Of a DNA stretch of 64,000 nucleotides, positions 19,606 to 27,698 are shown in pieces (position 1 is the stretch's first letter; each line of letters starts with the position of its first letter). Location of the stretch: assembly GCF_000512695.2 (NCBI RefSeq), contig NZ_AZRW02000002.1, forward strand, positions 186,001 through 250,000, given 5' to 3'. The notes under the pieces are model-generated. The model saw only the letters and a list, made by a program, of their open reading frames with translations. It was not told where the DNA came from and made no database searches. This stretch comes from Pseudomonas sp. QTF5. Lineage in GTDB: Bacteria; Pseudomonadota; Gammaproteobacteria; Pseudomonadales; Pseudomonadaceae. Made by a program: the position numbers and the translations under genes.

Positions 19606-20619
19606 TCAAGCCGCGCTGGCGGCAAATTTTTCGTAGTAGAAGTTCACCGGCGCAATGCCTTGCTCGCGGATGAACTGGCTGACCGCTTCGACCATCGGCG
19701 GCGGGCCGCACAGGTAGACGTCGACGTCGCCATCGTTCAAATGCCGTGGCTCGATGTGTTGGGTCACGTAGCCCTTGAGCGGGTGCCGGCTGTCGGGATT
19801 GGCCACGCAGGCGCTGAAGCTGAAGTTCGGAATGCGTGCGGCGAAAGCTTCAAGTCGATCGAGTTCCACCAGGTCGAAATCGTTGGTCACGCCGTAGATC
19901 AAATGCAGCGGATGCTCGCTGCCCTGTTCGGCGATTTTTTCCAGCATCGCGGTGAACGGCGCCAGACCGGTGCCACCGGCCAGCAGCAACAATGGACGGC
20001 GGATGTCGCGTAGATAAAAGCTGCCCAAAGGCCCGGCCAGGCTCATGCTGTCGCCGGCCTTGGCCATGCCGGTCAGAAAGCTGCTCATCAAGCCGCCGGG
20101 CACGTTGCGAATCAAAAAGCTGACTTCGCCGTCACGCTGCAACGAGCTGAACGAGTAGGCGCGGGTCTGCTCGCTGCCCGGAACCCCGAGGTTCACATAC
20201 TGCCCCGGCAGGAACGCCAGTTTGCTCAGGGCTTCGCCCTTGATCGACAGCGCGATGGTGCTGTCGGACAACTGACGCACGGCGCTGATGGTCGCGTCGT
20301 AACTGGCCTGACGGGTACGGCAGACATCCGATGAAACCGGCACCCGCACCACGCAATCGCTCTGCGCGCGCATCTGGCAGGTCAGGACAAAACCCTGTTG
20401 CGCTTCGTCGGCGCTGAGGGCGTCTTCGATGTAGTCCTCACCCAAGTCGTAGCGGCCAGCCTCGGCGAAGCACTTGCAGGTTCCGCAAGCGCCGTCGCGG
20501 CAATCCAGTGGAATATTGATGCCCTGGCGGTACGCGGCATCGGCCACGGTTTCCCCGGCATTGGCGTCGATGAAACGAGTGACGCCGTCTTCAAAATTGA
20601 ACGCAATGGAATGAGTCAT
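19606..20619 (-). CDS. benC: Benzoate 1,2-dioxygenase reductase BenC
   Basis: Electron-transfer component that passes NADH electrons through FAD and a plant-type 2Fe-2S cluster to BenAB. Seen: the N-terminal ferredoxin with CRDGACGTCKC and a fourth Cys in LTCQMRA, FAD-binding RAYSFSS, the NAD site LLAGGTGLAPF, and the C-terminal YLCGPPPMV and FYYEKF. The ATG at 20619 gives 337 residues, the usual length; the frame begins nine codons upstream. It starts ten bases after the benB stop, so translation is probably coupled. Confidence 0.94.
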   Translation of the reverse strand: MTHSIAFNFEDGVTRFIDANAGETVADAAYRQGINIPLDCRDGACGTCKCFAEAGRYDLGEDYIEDALSADEAQQGFVLTCQMRAQSDCVVRVPVSSDVCRTRQASYDATISAVRQLSDSTIALSIKGEALSKLAFLPGQYVNLGVPGSEQTRAYSFSSLQRDGEVSFLIRNVPGGLMSSFLTGMAKAGDSMSLAGPLGSFYLRDIRRPLLLLAGGTGLAPFTAMLEKIAEQGSEHPLHLIYGVTNDFDLVELDRLEAFAARIPNFSFSACVANPDSRHPLKGYVTQHIEPRHLNDGDVDVYLCGPPPMVEAVSQFIREQGIAPVNFYYEKFAASAA

Positions 20620-20629
20620 GACGGCCGCC

Positions 20630-21118
20630 TCAGAGGTGGTAAACATCGATGACCTGGCGAACGTAGTCGTTCTTCAGGATCACTTTCTTGGCCTTGATCA
20701 GCGGGTTTTCACCGCGTACATCCAGGGTGTAGAAACTGCTGCCGAAATAGCTGTCGACGGTCTTGTAGCGAAAGCTCAGGGTGTGCCAGTTGAAGCGCAC
20801 CTTGCACAGGCCGTCGGCCTGTTCGATCAGCTCGATATTGCTGAGGTTGTGCGAGGTACGGGTGTCCGGCACGCTGGCGCTGGAGCGTTCGGTCTTGATG
20901 CGGAAGATGCGGTCTTCCAGGCCGGTGCGGTTGCCATACCAGATCAGCGAAATTTCCCGCTGCGGGTCTTCGGTCAGCTCGTCGTTGTCGTCCCAGGACG
21001 GCATCCAAAATGTTGCGTCCGGCGCATACAACTCCAGCCAGTCGTCCCATTGGTTGTCATCGAGGTAGCGTGCTTCGCGGTAGAGAAAATCGCGCAGGTT
21101 GTCATAAGTGAGGATCAT
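20630..21118 (-). CDS. benB: Benzoate 1,2-dioxygenase small subunit BenB
   Basis: Beta subunit of the ring-hydroxylating oxygenase, 162 residues, usual length. It belongs to the NTF2-like cone fold family and stabilises the alpha3beta3 enzyme. Seen: [29 protein letters not shown] and a C-terminal [18 protein letters not shown]. The start overlaps the benA stop by four bases. Confidence 0.93.
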   Translation of the reverse strand: MILTYDNLRDFLYREARYLDDNQWDDWLELYAPDATFWMPSWDDNDELTEDPQREISLIWYGNRTGLEDRIFRIKTERSSASVPDTRTSHNLSNIELIEQADGLCKVRFNWHTLSFRYKTVDSYFGSSFYTLDVRGENPLIKAKKVILKNDYVRQVIDVYHL

Positions 21119-22479
21119 TGCACGGCCTCCACTGCAATCAGTTCGGATTGTTCAGCGGCCAACGCCTTGAGCATGGTCTGCTGCCAATACTTGTGTTGCA
21201 GCACGAACAAACCTTCGTCTTCGGTGCGCACGCCGCTGAGCAGCGGATGCAGGTCGATCTCTTTAGCCGCGTCATCGGCGCCTTCGACCCAGTGCTCGGC
21301 GCCACGGGACATGTCGTTCCACGCGGTGACGCTGCCCTGGTAACCCGTCTGGCAGGAGCGAAACTCTTCCAGATCGTCCGGGGTCGCCATGCCGCTGACG
21401 TTGAAGAAATCCTCGTACTGACGAATCCGGCTCGAGCGGGCGTGGTCGCTTTCACCTTTGGGGGCGATGCAATAAATGGTGATTTCCGTGCGATTGACCG
21501 AGATCGGCCGGGCGATGCGAATCTGCGAACTGAACTGGTCCATCAGGTACACGTTCGGGTACAGGCACAGGTTGCGCGAATTCTCGATCATCCAGTCGGC
21601 GCGAGCCTGGCCGAAGTCCCGGGCCAACTCGTCGCGACGCTCGTACAGCGGACGGTCTTCGGGGTTGGACCAACGGGTCCAGAGCAGCATGTGGCCCTTG
21701 TCGAAGGAATAGAAACCACCGCCCTGCTTGGCCCAGGTGCCGGCGCTCATGGTCGGATTGCAGTCGCCGGCTTCGCGCTGCTTGCGCTGGTTCTGGGTCG
21801 CCGCGTAGTTCCAGTGCACCGAGCTGACGTGATAACCGTCGGCACCGTTTTCGGCGGTGAGTTTCCAGTTGCCTTCGTAGATGTAGCTGGAGGAACCGCG
21901 CAGCACTTCCAGGCCATCGGCGGACTGATCGACGATCATGTCGATGATCTTCGCCGACTCGCCCAGATGCTCTACCAACGGCACGACATCGGCCTTGAGG
22001 CTGCCGAACAGGAAGCCGCGATAGGATTCGAAACGCGCGACTTTGGTCAGGTCGTGGGAGCCTTCGCAATTGAAGCTCGCCGGGTAGCCAGCCGCCGCCG
22101 GGTCCTTGACCTTGAGCAGCTTGCCGGAGTTGTTGAAGGTCCAGCCGTGGAAGGGGCAGGTGTACGTGCTCTTGTTGCCGGTCTTGTGCCGGCAGAGCAT
22201 CGCGCCACGGTGGCTGCATGCGTTGATAAAGGCGTTCAGTTCACCGTCCTTGTTGCGCGCGATGAAGATCGACTGACGCCCCATGGTGGTGGTGTAGAAA
22301 TCGTTGTTGTTGGGGATCTGGCTTTCGTGCGCCAGGTACAGCCAGTTGCCTTCAAAGATGTGTTCCATCTCGAGGTCGAACAGCCGCGGATCGGTGAACA
22401 TCTCGCGCTTGCAGCGATAGATGCCCTGCTCAGGGTCTTCTTCAAGCAGGGAGTGAAGGTATTCGGGTCGCAGGGTCAT
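21115..22479 (-). CDS. benA: Benzoate 1,2-dioxygenase large subunit BenA
   Basis: Catalytic alpha subunit that adds O2 to benzoate to give the cis-diol. At 454 residues it has normal size. Seen: the Rieske motif C-S-H-R-G with C-P-F-H-G-W (C-x-H and C-x2-H), and the mononuclear iron site [16 protein letters not shown] with two His. The ATG at 22479 is chosen for its GGAGG five bases upstream; another lies five codons earlier. Upstream are two BenR-type half-sites and an A-rich Crc/Hfq-type motif. It heads benABCD. Confidence 0.95.
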   Translation of the reverse strand: MTLRPEYLHSLLEEDPEQGIYRCKREMFTDPRLFDLEMEHIFEGNWLYLAHESQIPNNNDFYTTTMGRQSIFIARNKDGELNAFINACSHRGAMLCRHKTGNKSTYTCPFHGWTFNNSGKLLKVKDPAAAGYPASFNCEGSHDLTKVARFESYRGFLFGSLKADVVPLVEHLGESAKIIDMIVDQSADGLEVLRGSSSYIYEGNWKLTAENGADGYHVSSVHWNYAATQNQRKQREAGDCNPTMSAGTWAKQGGGFYSFDKGHMLLWTRWSNPEDRPLYERRDELARDFGQARADWMIENSRNLCLYPNVYLMDQFSSQIRIARPISVNRTEITIYCIAPKGESDHARSSRIRQYEDFFNVSGMATPDDLEEFRSCQTGYQGSVTAWNDMSRGAEHWVEGADDAAKEIDLHPLLSGVRTEDEGLFVLQHKYWQQTMLKALAAEQSELIAVEAVQ

Positions 22480-22496
22480 GGCCGCCGCCTCCATTG

Positions 22497-22504
22497 TTTT
22501 TATT
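22497..22504 (-). promoter_or_regulatory. Candidate Crc/Hfq A-rich motif before benA
   Basis: On the mRNA strand AATAAAAA fits the AAnAAnAA catabolite-repression motif and sits just upstream of the benA ribosome site. In P. putida benzoate genes are known targets of Crc. A-rich octamers are not rare, so the evidence is modest. Confidence 0.4.
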
Positions 22505-22542
22505 CAGGCAGGGCCATGCTAGGACGAGGGGATGGGGCGGAC

Positions 22543-22578
22543 TATCCGCGGGGTGCAGACCTGTATCCGTTTTGTGCA
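22543..22578 (-). promoter_or_regulatory. BenR operator: two TGCA-N6-GGATA direct repeats
   Basis: Reading the minus strand, TGCACAAAACGGATA (22578-22564) is followed by TGCACCCCGCGGATA (22557-22543), 21 bp start to start. Both match perfectly the TGCA-N6-GGNTA half-site of XylS/BenR regulators, with the same spacing as in Pm. A TAGCAT -10 candidate lies about 21 bases downstream, leaving the -35 region covered by the proximal site. This is the expected activation site for benABCD. Confidence 0.85.
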
Positions 22579-22606
22579 GAGCGGTCAGTGGTGGATGCTT
22601 GCCAAC

Positions 22607-22712
22607 GTGGCGAGGGAGCTTGCTCCCGCTGGGCTGCGAAGCGGCCCCACTCTCTTTTTAAAAGAATGGGACTGCTGCGCAGTCCAGCGGGAGCAAGCTC
22701 CCTCGCCACAGG
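22607..22712. repeat. Inverted repeat with CGAGGGAGCTTGCTCCCGCT arms
   Basis: A different palindrome class from the usual REP: arms GTGGCGAGGGAGCTTGCTCC and complement, with an inner GAAGCGGCCCC segment. It lies between benR and the benA control region and follows the benR stop directly, so it may end benR transcription. Confidence 0.8.
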
Positions 22713-22725
22713 TTACTCATTGATC

Positions 22726-23685
22726 TCAGTGGCGGCGTTTGAGGGTATCCGATGGCAATTCGCCGAACTGTTTGCGGTAGCTGTCGGAGAACCGGCCCAG
22801 GTGCAGAAAGCCGTAATCCATGGCCACTTCCGTGACGTTGCGCACGTTGCAGGTCGGGTCGCTCAGGTTGGCATGGATGCGTTCGAGCTTTTTCTGCCGA
22901 ATGTAGTTTTTCGGCGTGTCGCCCGCGTTGCGCTCGAACAACCCATACAGCGAACGCAGGCTCATCCGCGCCTGGCGTGCCAGTTCTTCGCTGTCGATAT
23001 CCTGCTTGAGGTTGCACGCGATGTATTCGACCAGCGCCTCGAACGTGGCCGAGGGTGAGCCGGGATCGGTGCGCATGACGTTGGTCTTCATCAGGCCAAG
23101 CATCTTGCTGACAATGATTTGCGCATAGTGCTCCTGCACCCGGGGAATCTGCTCGGTGGCTTCCGCCTCCTGGCAAATCATCGCCAGCAGACCGACGAAA
23201 CCTTCCAGCTCATTGAGCTGATAACGGTTCTCCAGAAACCGTATGCCCTGCCCCGGATACCGCCAGCGCTGCTCCTCGCACACTGACTCAAACAACCGGG
23301 TGGGGACTTTCAGGATGAATTTTTCGCAGTCGTCGGAGTACGTCAGGTCCACCGGGTCATCGGGGTTGATCAGCAGTAACTCGCCAGGCGCGAAGTAGTG
23401 TTCCTGACCATGACCACGCCACAGGCAGTTGCCGCGCAGCAGCACTTGCAAGTGATAGATGCTGTCCAGCGCATGGGACATAACCCGCACGCTCGCGCCG
23501 TAACTGATGCGGCACAGGTCGAGGCTGGAGAATTTGCGATGATCGAGGCTGGCCAGCGGTCGGCCGGCCCTGGGCATCTGGAGGCAATGATTGCCCACGT
23601 GCTGATTGACGTAGCCTGATACCGCGTAAGGGTCGGCGTGGTCGAAGACTCTGCTGCGATGACTCAACAATTGCGCTTGCATCAT
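22726..23685 (-). CDS. benR: AraC/XylS-family activator of benzoate catabolism BenR
   Basis: 319 residues. The N-terminal two thirds form the effector-binding/dimer part (MPRAGRPLASLDHRKF, FAPGELLLINPDDPVDLTY), and the last 100 residues carry the AraC double helix-turn-helix (LARQARMSLRSLYGLFERN, TEVAMDYGFLHLGRFSDSYR). BenR binds benzoate and activates benABCD. It lies just upstream of benA in the same direction, separated by the operator region. Two ATGs are in tandem at the start; the motif AACAACAA sits 14-21 bases before them. Confidence 0.92.
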   Translation of the reverse strand: MMQAQLLSHRSRVFDHADPYAVSGYVNQHVGNHCLQMPRAGRPLASLDHRKFSSLDLCRISYGASVRVMSHALDSIYHLQVLLRGNCLWRGHGQEHYFAPGELLLINPDDPVDLTYSDDCEKFILKVPTRLFESVCEEQRWRYPGQGIRFLENRYQLNELEGFVGLLAMICQEAEATEQIPRVQEHYAQIIVSKMLGLMKTNVMRTDPGSPSATFEALVEYIACNLKQDIDSEELARQARMSLRSLYGLFERNAGDTPKNYIRQKKLERIHANLSDPTCNVRNVTEVAMDYGFLHLGRFSDSYRKQFGELPSDTLKRRH

Positions 23686-23698
23686 CGGATCACTCTCA

Positions 23699-23706
23699 TT
23701 GTTGTT
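23699..23706 (-). promoter_or_regulatory. Crc/Hfq-type AACAACAA motif at benR start
   Basis: On the mRNA strand AACAACAA exactly fits AAnAAnAA and lies beside the benR ribosome site. In P. putida, Crc with Hfq blocks benR translation through such a site, giving catabolite repression of the benzoate pathway. The position matches that model. Confidence 0.65.
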
Positions 23707-23771
23707 ATCGGTGGCGCCGCCATTCTAGATCGTAACCGCGTCAGTAGACTGAGATGTTGGATGTTCTGGCC

Positions 23772-23800
23772 TCTTCGCGAGCAAGCCCGCTCCCACAGGG
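23772..23800. repeat. Single REP arm (class A)
   Basis: One arm, TTCGCGAGCAAGCCCGCTCC, without an inverted partner, directly beside the catA hairpin. The benR-catA gap is 168 bases. Confidence 0.8.
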
Positions 23801-23833
23801 CCACGAGATAAACGGTCGGTTATCTCGTGGCCC
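23798..23833 (-). terminator. Hairpin after catA
   Basis: A 14-base perfect stem GGGCCACGAGATAA/TTATCTCGTGGCCC lies about 20 bases past the catA stop. There is no T-run on the minus strand, so it may work as a Rho-assisted or mRNA-stabilising end of catBCA. Confidence 0.6.
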
Positions 23834-23853
23834 GGTTCGGCTGATCGAGGGTA

Positions 23854-24783
23854 TCAGTCCTCGAGCGCGCGAACCCGTTCGTGGCGTTGCTGCTCCTCAG
23901 GCTGGGCAGACGACTGCAGCGTGAAGTCAAAATCGATTTCGGCAAAACGCCCGCTGACGCCATGGGCCGCCGCACGCTGCGGATCATCACCGAAGGTGAT
24001 TTTGGCGATCAGTTCATCACGGGTGGCATAGGCGAAATCGTCATGCAGGTACTGATCGCCATCGAGGTTGATCTGGGTGGTCAGGTGACGATGATCCACT
24101 GCCGAAATGAAGAAGTGGATGTGCGCCGGCCGCTGACCATGACGGCCCAGTTGGTCGAGCAATTGCTGGGTCGGACCGTCCGGCGGGCAACCATAGCCGG
24201 ACGGCACGATGCTGCGAAAACGGTAACGGCCCTCGGCATCGGTGACGATACGACGACGCAGGTTGAATTCCGATTGAGTGGTATCGAAGTACGAATAGGT
24301 GCCGCCGGTGTTGGCATGCCAGACATCCACCACCGCGCCGGCCAACGGTTCGCCGGCGGTGTTGCGCACTTGGCCTTGCATGAACAGCACCACACCCGGA
24401 TCGACGCCGTCATCCAGCCGCGCTTCGCCTTCCGATATTGGCGCACCCGCCACGTACAGCGGGCCTTCGATGGTCCGCGGTGTGCCGCCGGCCTTGCCGG
24501 CCTGCTCGTCTTCGGCGTCCATCAGCAGGTCGAGGTAATGCTCCAGACCGAGCCCGGCCACCACCAACCCGGCCTCTTGACGCGCACCCAGCACGTTGAG
24601 GTAGTTGACGGCTTTCCAGAACTCTTCCGGGGTCACGGCCAGGTCTTCGATGATGTTCACCGAATCCCGCAGGATCCGGTAAATCAGCGCCTTGACCCGC
24701 GGATCGCCGGCTTCGTTATGCAGACCGCTGGCGTCTTCGAGAAACTTCTGGGCACTGGCAGTGTGGGAAATCTTGACGTTCAT
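23854..24783 (-). CDS. catA: Catechol 1,2-dioxygenase CatA
   Basis: Intradiol dioxygenase with non-haem Fe(III); cleaves catechol to cis,cis-muconate. 309 residues. The ligand motifs are visible: Tyr in GGTYSYFD, Tyr in PSGYGCPPDGPT, and two His in RPAHIHFF; the N-terminal helical linker domain (SVNIIEDLAVTPEEFW) is also present. It is the third gene of catBCA, starting about 55 bases after catC. Confidence 0.95.
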   Translation of the reverse strand: MNVKISHTASAQKFLEDASGLHNEAGDPRVKALIYRILRDSVNIIEDLAVTPEEFWKAVNYLNVLGARQEAGLVVAGLGLEHYLDLLMDAEDEQAGKAGGTPRTIEGPLYVAGAPISEGEARLDDGVDPGVVLFMQGQVRNTAGEPLAGAVVDVWHANTGGTYSYFDTTQSEFNLRRRIVTDAEGRYRFRSIVPSGYGCPPDGPTQQLLDQLGRHGQRPAHIHFFISAVDHRHLTTQINLDGDQYLHDDFAYATRDELIAKITFGDDPQRAAAHGVSGRFAEIDFDFTLQSSAQPEEQQRHERVRALED

Positions 24784-24838
24784 TTTAGTGGGTTCCTCAT
24801 CTTGTAATTATTAGCGTAGCGAACTGAACAGGCTGGGT

Positions 24839-25129
24839 TCAGCGGTCATCCTCGCGAATGGAAGAAGGATGCCGGCACATCGCGGTGACTTCGATCGCCA
24901 TGTACGGGTACAGCGGCAATTGCATCAGCAAGTCGTGCAGTTCCTGAACGCTGTCGACATCGAACACGCTGTAATTGGCATACAGCCCGGCGATGCGCCA
25001 CAGATGACGCCACTTGCCTTGCTCTTGCAGGCGCTGGGCCAGGGCTTTTTCGTCGACCTTGAGTTGAGCGGCGCGTTCCGGGTTCATGTCGACCGGTAAA
25101 TTCACAGTCATTTTTACGTGAAACAGCAT
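24839..25129 (-). CDS. catC: Muconolactone delta-isomerase CatC
   Basis: 96 residues, exactly the usual size; converts muconolactone to 3-oxoadipate enol-lactone and forms a large homo-oligomer in the cytoplasm. Seen: MLFHVKMTVNLPVDMNPE at the start, QGKWRHLWRIAGLYANYSVF, and the end AIEVTAMCRHPSS. The ATG at 25129 begins the conserved protein; the frame is open further up. It begins ten bases after the catB stop. Confidence 0.95.
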   Translation of the reverse strand: MLFHVKMTVNLPVDMNPERAAQLKVDEKALAQRLQEQGKWRHLWRIAGLYANYSVFDVDSVQELHDLLMQLPLYPYMAIEVTAMCRHPSSIREDDR

Positions 25130-25139
25130 GATGCCCTCC

Positions 25140-26300
25140 TCAGGCTTGATGAACGGTAGTGGATATAGCAATAGAAACTTTGTCCCGACGGAAAAACGCC
25201 AGGCGCTCTTCATCCAGGCTCAGGCCCAGCCCCGGTGTTTGCGGGACGTGCAGTTGGAAATCGCGATAGACCAATGGCTCGCTGAGAATGTCTTCGGTCA
25301 GCAGCAGCGGGCCGAACAACTCGGTATCCCAGCTCAGTGTGTTGAGCGTGATGAAGGCATGGGCCGAGGCCAGCGTGCCGATACCGCCTTCGAGCATGGT
25401 GCCGCCGTACAGGCCGATACCGGCCGCCTCGGCAATCGCGGCGGTTCGCAGCACGGCGCGTGGGCCGCCGTTCTTGGCGATTTTCAGGGCGAACACCGAA
25501 GCTGCGCCCTCGCGCGCGAGATTGAAGGCGTCCTCTACGCACTCGATGGATTCATCGGCCATGATCGGCGCCGGGCTCATGGCATTCAGGCGAACCATGC
25601 CGGCGCGGTTATTGCGCGAAATCGGTTGTTCGATCAGGTCGATGCCGTTGCTGCCGAGAATCCGGCAGGCGCGCAACGCGACCGCTTCGTCCCAGGCCTG
25701 ATTGACATCGACCCGCACGCTGGCGCGATCGCCCAGCGCCTTTTTGATCGCAATGACGTGGGCCAGGTCGCGGTTGACCTCGCCTGCGCCGATTTTCAGC
25801 TTGAAGATCCGATGGCGGCGCAAGTCGAGCATTTTTTCCGCTTCGGCGATGTCCTTGGCAGTGTCGCCGCTGGCCAGGGTCCAGGCTACCGGCAGCGCAT
25901 CGCGAACGCGGCCGCCCAGCAGTTCGCTGACCGGCAGGCCGAGGCGCTTGCCCTGGGCGTCGAGCAAGGCGCTTTCGATACCCGATTTGGCGAAGGTGTT
26001 GCCACGAATACTGCGCTCCAGGCGCAACATCGCGGCATTCACATTGCCGCTGTCCTGGCCAAGCAGTAGTGGCGCGAAGTGTTTGTCGATGTTGGTCTTG
26101 ATGCTGTCCGGGCTTTCGTTGCCATAGGCCAGACCGCCAATGGTGGTCGATTCACCGACCCCTTCAATACCGTCGGCACAGCGCACAAGAATGATCACCA
26201 GTGTCTGGTTCTGCATCGTATGCATCGCCAGCTTGTGCGGGCGAATGGTCGGCAGATCGACGATGATCGTCTCGATCGATTCAATGGCAGTTGCACGCAT
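25140..26300 (-). CDS. catB: Muconate cycloisomerase CatB
   Basis: Enolase-superfamily enzyme with Mn2+ that closes cis,cis-muconate to muconolactone. Seen: LPTIRPHKLAMHTMQ, FAKSGIESALLDAQGKRLG, the KxK acid/base motif in FKLKIG, metal ligands in RVDVNQAWDE, IEQP and MADESIE, and GGTMLEGGIGT. The ATG at 26300 aligns with known CatB starts; its ribosome site is weak. At 386 residues it is slightly longer than P. putida CatB because of a C-terminal tail (DKVSIAISTTVHQA). Divergent from catR. Confidence 0.94.
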   Translation of the reverse strand: MRATAIESIETIIVDLPTIRPHKLAMHTMQNQTLVIILVRCADGIEGVGESTTIGGLAYGNESPDSIKTNIDKHFAPLLLGQDSGNVNAAMLRLERSIRGNTFAKSGIESALLDAQGKRLGLPVSELLGGRVRDALPVAWTLASGDTAKDIAEAEKMLDLRRHRIFKLKIGAGEVNRDLAHVIAIKKALGDRASVRVDVNQAWDEAVALRACRILGSNGIDLIEQPISRNNRAGMVRLNAMSPAPIMADESIECVEDAFNLAREGAASVFALKIAKNGGPRAVLRTAAIAEAAGIGLYGGTMLEGGIGTLASAHAFITLNTLSWDTELFGPLLLTEDILSEPLVYRDFQLHVPQTPGLGLSLDEERLAFFRRDKVSIAISTTVHQA

Positions 26301-26386
26301 GTCGATACCCGTCAGGTTCTTAAAGTTCTGGAACGGATTCTCGTACGGCTTTTTCCGGGCGGCCAATATAGAATTGGTCTGGCTCG

Positions 26387-26401
26387 ATACCTTAAAGGTA
26401 T
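26387..26401. promoter_or_regulatory. Palindrome in catB-catR gap, candidate CatR site
   Basis: ATACCTTAAAGGTAT is a perfect 15-bp odd palindrome in the 127-bp divergent region, 27 bp before catR. LysR regulators bind such dyads (T-N11-A) near their own promoter. CatR with muconate activates catBCA; binding here is inferred. Confidence 0.55.
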
Positions 26402-26427
26402 TTAACCGATCAACGTCCGGAGGCCTC

Positions 26428-27318
26428 ATGGAACTGCGTCACCTGCGGTATTTTCAGGTGCTGGCTCAAACCCTCAACTTCACCCGCGCCGCCGAACTGC
26501 TGCACATCGCCCAACCACCGCTGAGCCGGCAGATTCAGCAGCTGGAAGACGAGCTCGGGGTGCTTCTGCTGGAACGCGGCCGACCGCTGAAGCTGACTGA
26601 CGCCGGGCGGTTTTTCCATGAACATTCCACCGCCCTGCTCGAACAGTTGGGCAAGGTGTGCGACAACACACGGCGGATTGGTTTGGGCGAAAAGACCTGG
26701 CTGGGCATAGGCTTTGCGCCATCGACCCTCTATGGCGTGCTGCCGGAACTGATTCGCCGACTGCGCAGCGGCGAGCCGCTGGCGCTTGAGTTGGGGCTCT
26801 CGGAAATGACTACGTTGCAACAGGTGCAGGCGCTCAAGGCCGGGCGCATCGACATTGGTTTCGGGCGAATCCGCATCGACGACCCGGCGATCATCCAGAC
26901 TGTTTTGACTGAAGACCGGCTGGTCGCCGCCCTCCCCGCCGGCCATCCATTACTGGCCGGACCGATCAGCCTTCGTGACCTGGCAAAAGAACCCTTCGTG
27001 CTCTACCCCGGCAACCCGCGACCCAGCTACGCCGACCACGTGATCGCGTTATTCGAATCCTATGGCGTGCACATCAACGTGGCGCAATGGACCAATGAGC
27101 TGCAAACAGCGATCGGTCTGGTGGGTGCGGGAATCGGGGTGACGTTGGTGCCGGCCTCAGTGCAGTTGCTGCACCGCGACGACATTGGCTTCACCCCGGT
27201 GCTGGAAGACAACGCCACCTCGCCGATCATCCTAAGCAGGCGCGTGGGCGATGTATCGCCGGGGTTGAATCATTGTTTGCAGATGATCGATGAACTGCTG
27301 CCGCGCGACAGGCTCTAG
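26428..27318 (+). CDS. catR: LysR-family regulator CatR
   Basis: 296 residues. The N-terminal winged helix is clear (MELRHLRYFQVLAQTLNFTR, AAELLHIAQPPLSRQIQQLE), followed by the periplasmic-binding-like effector domain. In Pseudomonas CatR senses cis,cis-muconate and activates the divergent catBCA genes while repressing itself. The ATG at 26428 has CCGGAGG upstream; the frame extends earlier but overlaps catB. Position and sequence both fit CatR. Confidence 0.92.
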   Translation: MELRHLRYFQVLAQTLNFTRAAELLHIAQPPLSRQIQQLEDELGVLLLERGRPLKLTDAGRFFHEHSTALLEQLGKVCDNTRRIGLGEKTWLGIGFAPSTLYGVLPELIRRLRSGEPLALELGLSEMTTLQQVQALKAGRIDIGFGRIRIDDPAIIQTVLTEDRLVAALPAGHPLLAGPISLRDLAKEPFVLYPGNPRPSYADHVIALFESYGVHINVAQWTNELQTAIGLVGAGIGVTLVPASVQLLHRDDIGFTPVLEDNATSPIILSRRVGDVSPGLNHCLQMIDELLPRDRL

Positions 27319-27566
27319 GCCATTACACCCGCGAAGGCTCGGCGCCCGGCGCGCATTTCAGTGCGAAGTTCGCCGATCAGGTTGGAAATATCACGGACAC
27401 TGGTCAACTCGTCAGGCGATACTCCGGTGATCAACAACTCAATCCGCCCGGTGGTGCCATTAAAGACCTTGATCCGCAATGTTTCATCGCGATTTACGGT
27501 GCATTCGCAGGACAGCGGTTTGAAACCGGACTCGACAATTTGGCAAAGCTGCGCAAGTGGAACCAT
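27315..27566 (-). CDS. DUF1652 family protein
   Basis: Small Pseudomonas-type protein of unknown function. Seen: LCQIVESGFKPLSCECTV and RIELLITGVSPDEL followed by ISNLIGELR, matching the DUF1652 pattern. The start at 27566 (MVPLAQ) is preferred to one 13 codons upstream; GAGG lies upstream but is not well spaced. It ends overlapping the catR stop by four bases on the opposite strand. Confidence 0.7.
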   Translation of the reverse strand: MVPLAQLCQIVESGFKPLSCECTVNRDETLRIKVFNGTTGRIELLITGVSPDELTSVRDISNLIGELRTEMRAGRRAFAGVMA

Positions 27567-27698
27567 GGCGGACGCCCTCGTGGACGGTTTTCCGATTGGA
27601 TCCACTCAGCGTAGATCAACTTCAATGATCCCGCGCAAGCGAGCTAACAATTAGTGTTAGCTACTTCTCACATTGAACAATCAATCGTCCGGCATCGT

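Noticed and set aside
21118..23058. 646-codon plus-strand frame opposite benA and benR
   Set aside because: It lies antisense to well-identified genes and is a GC-rich shadow frame.
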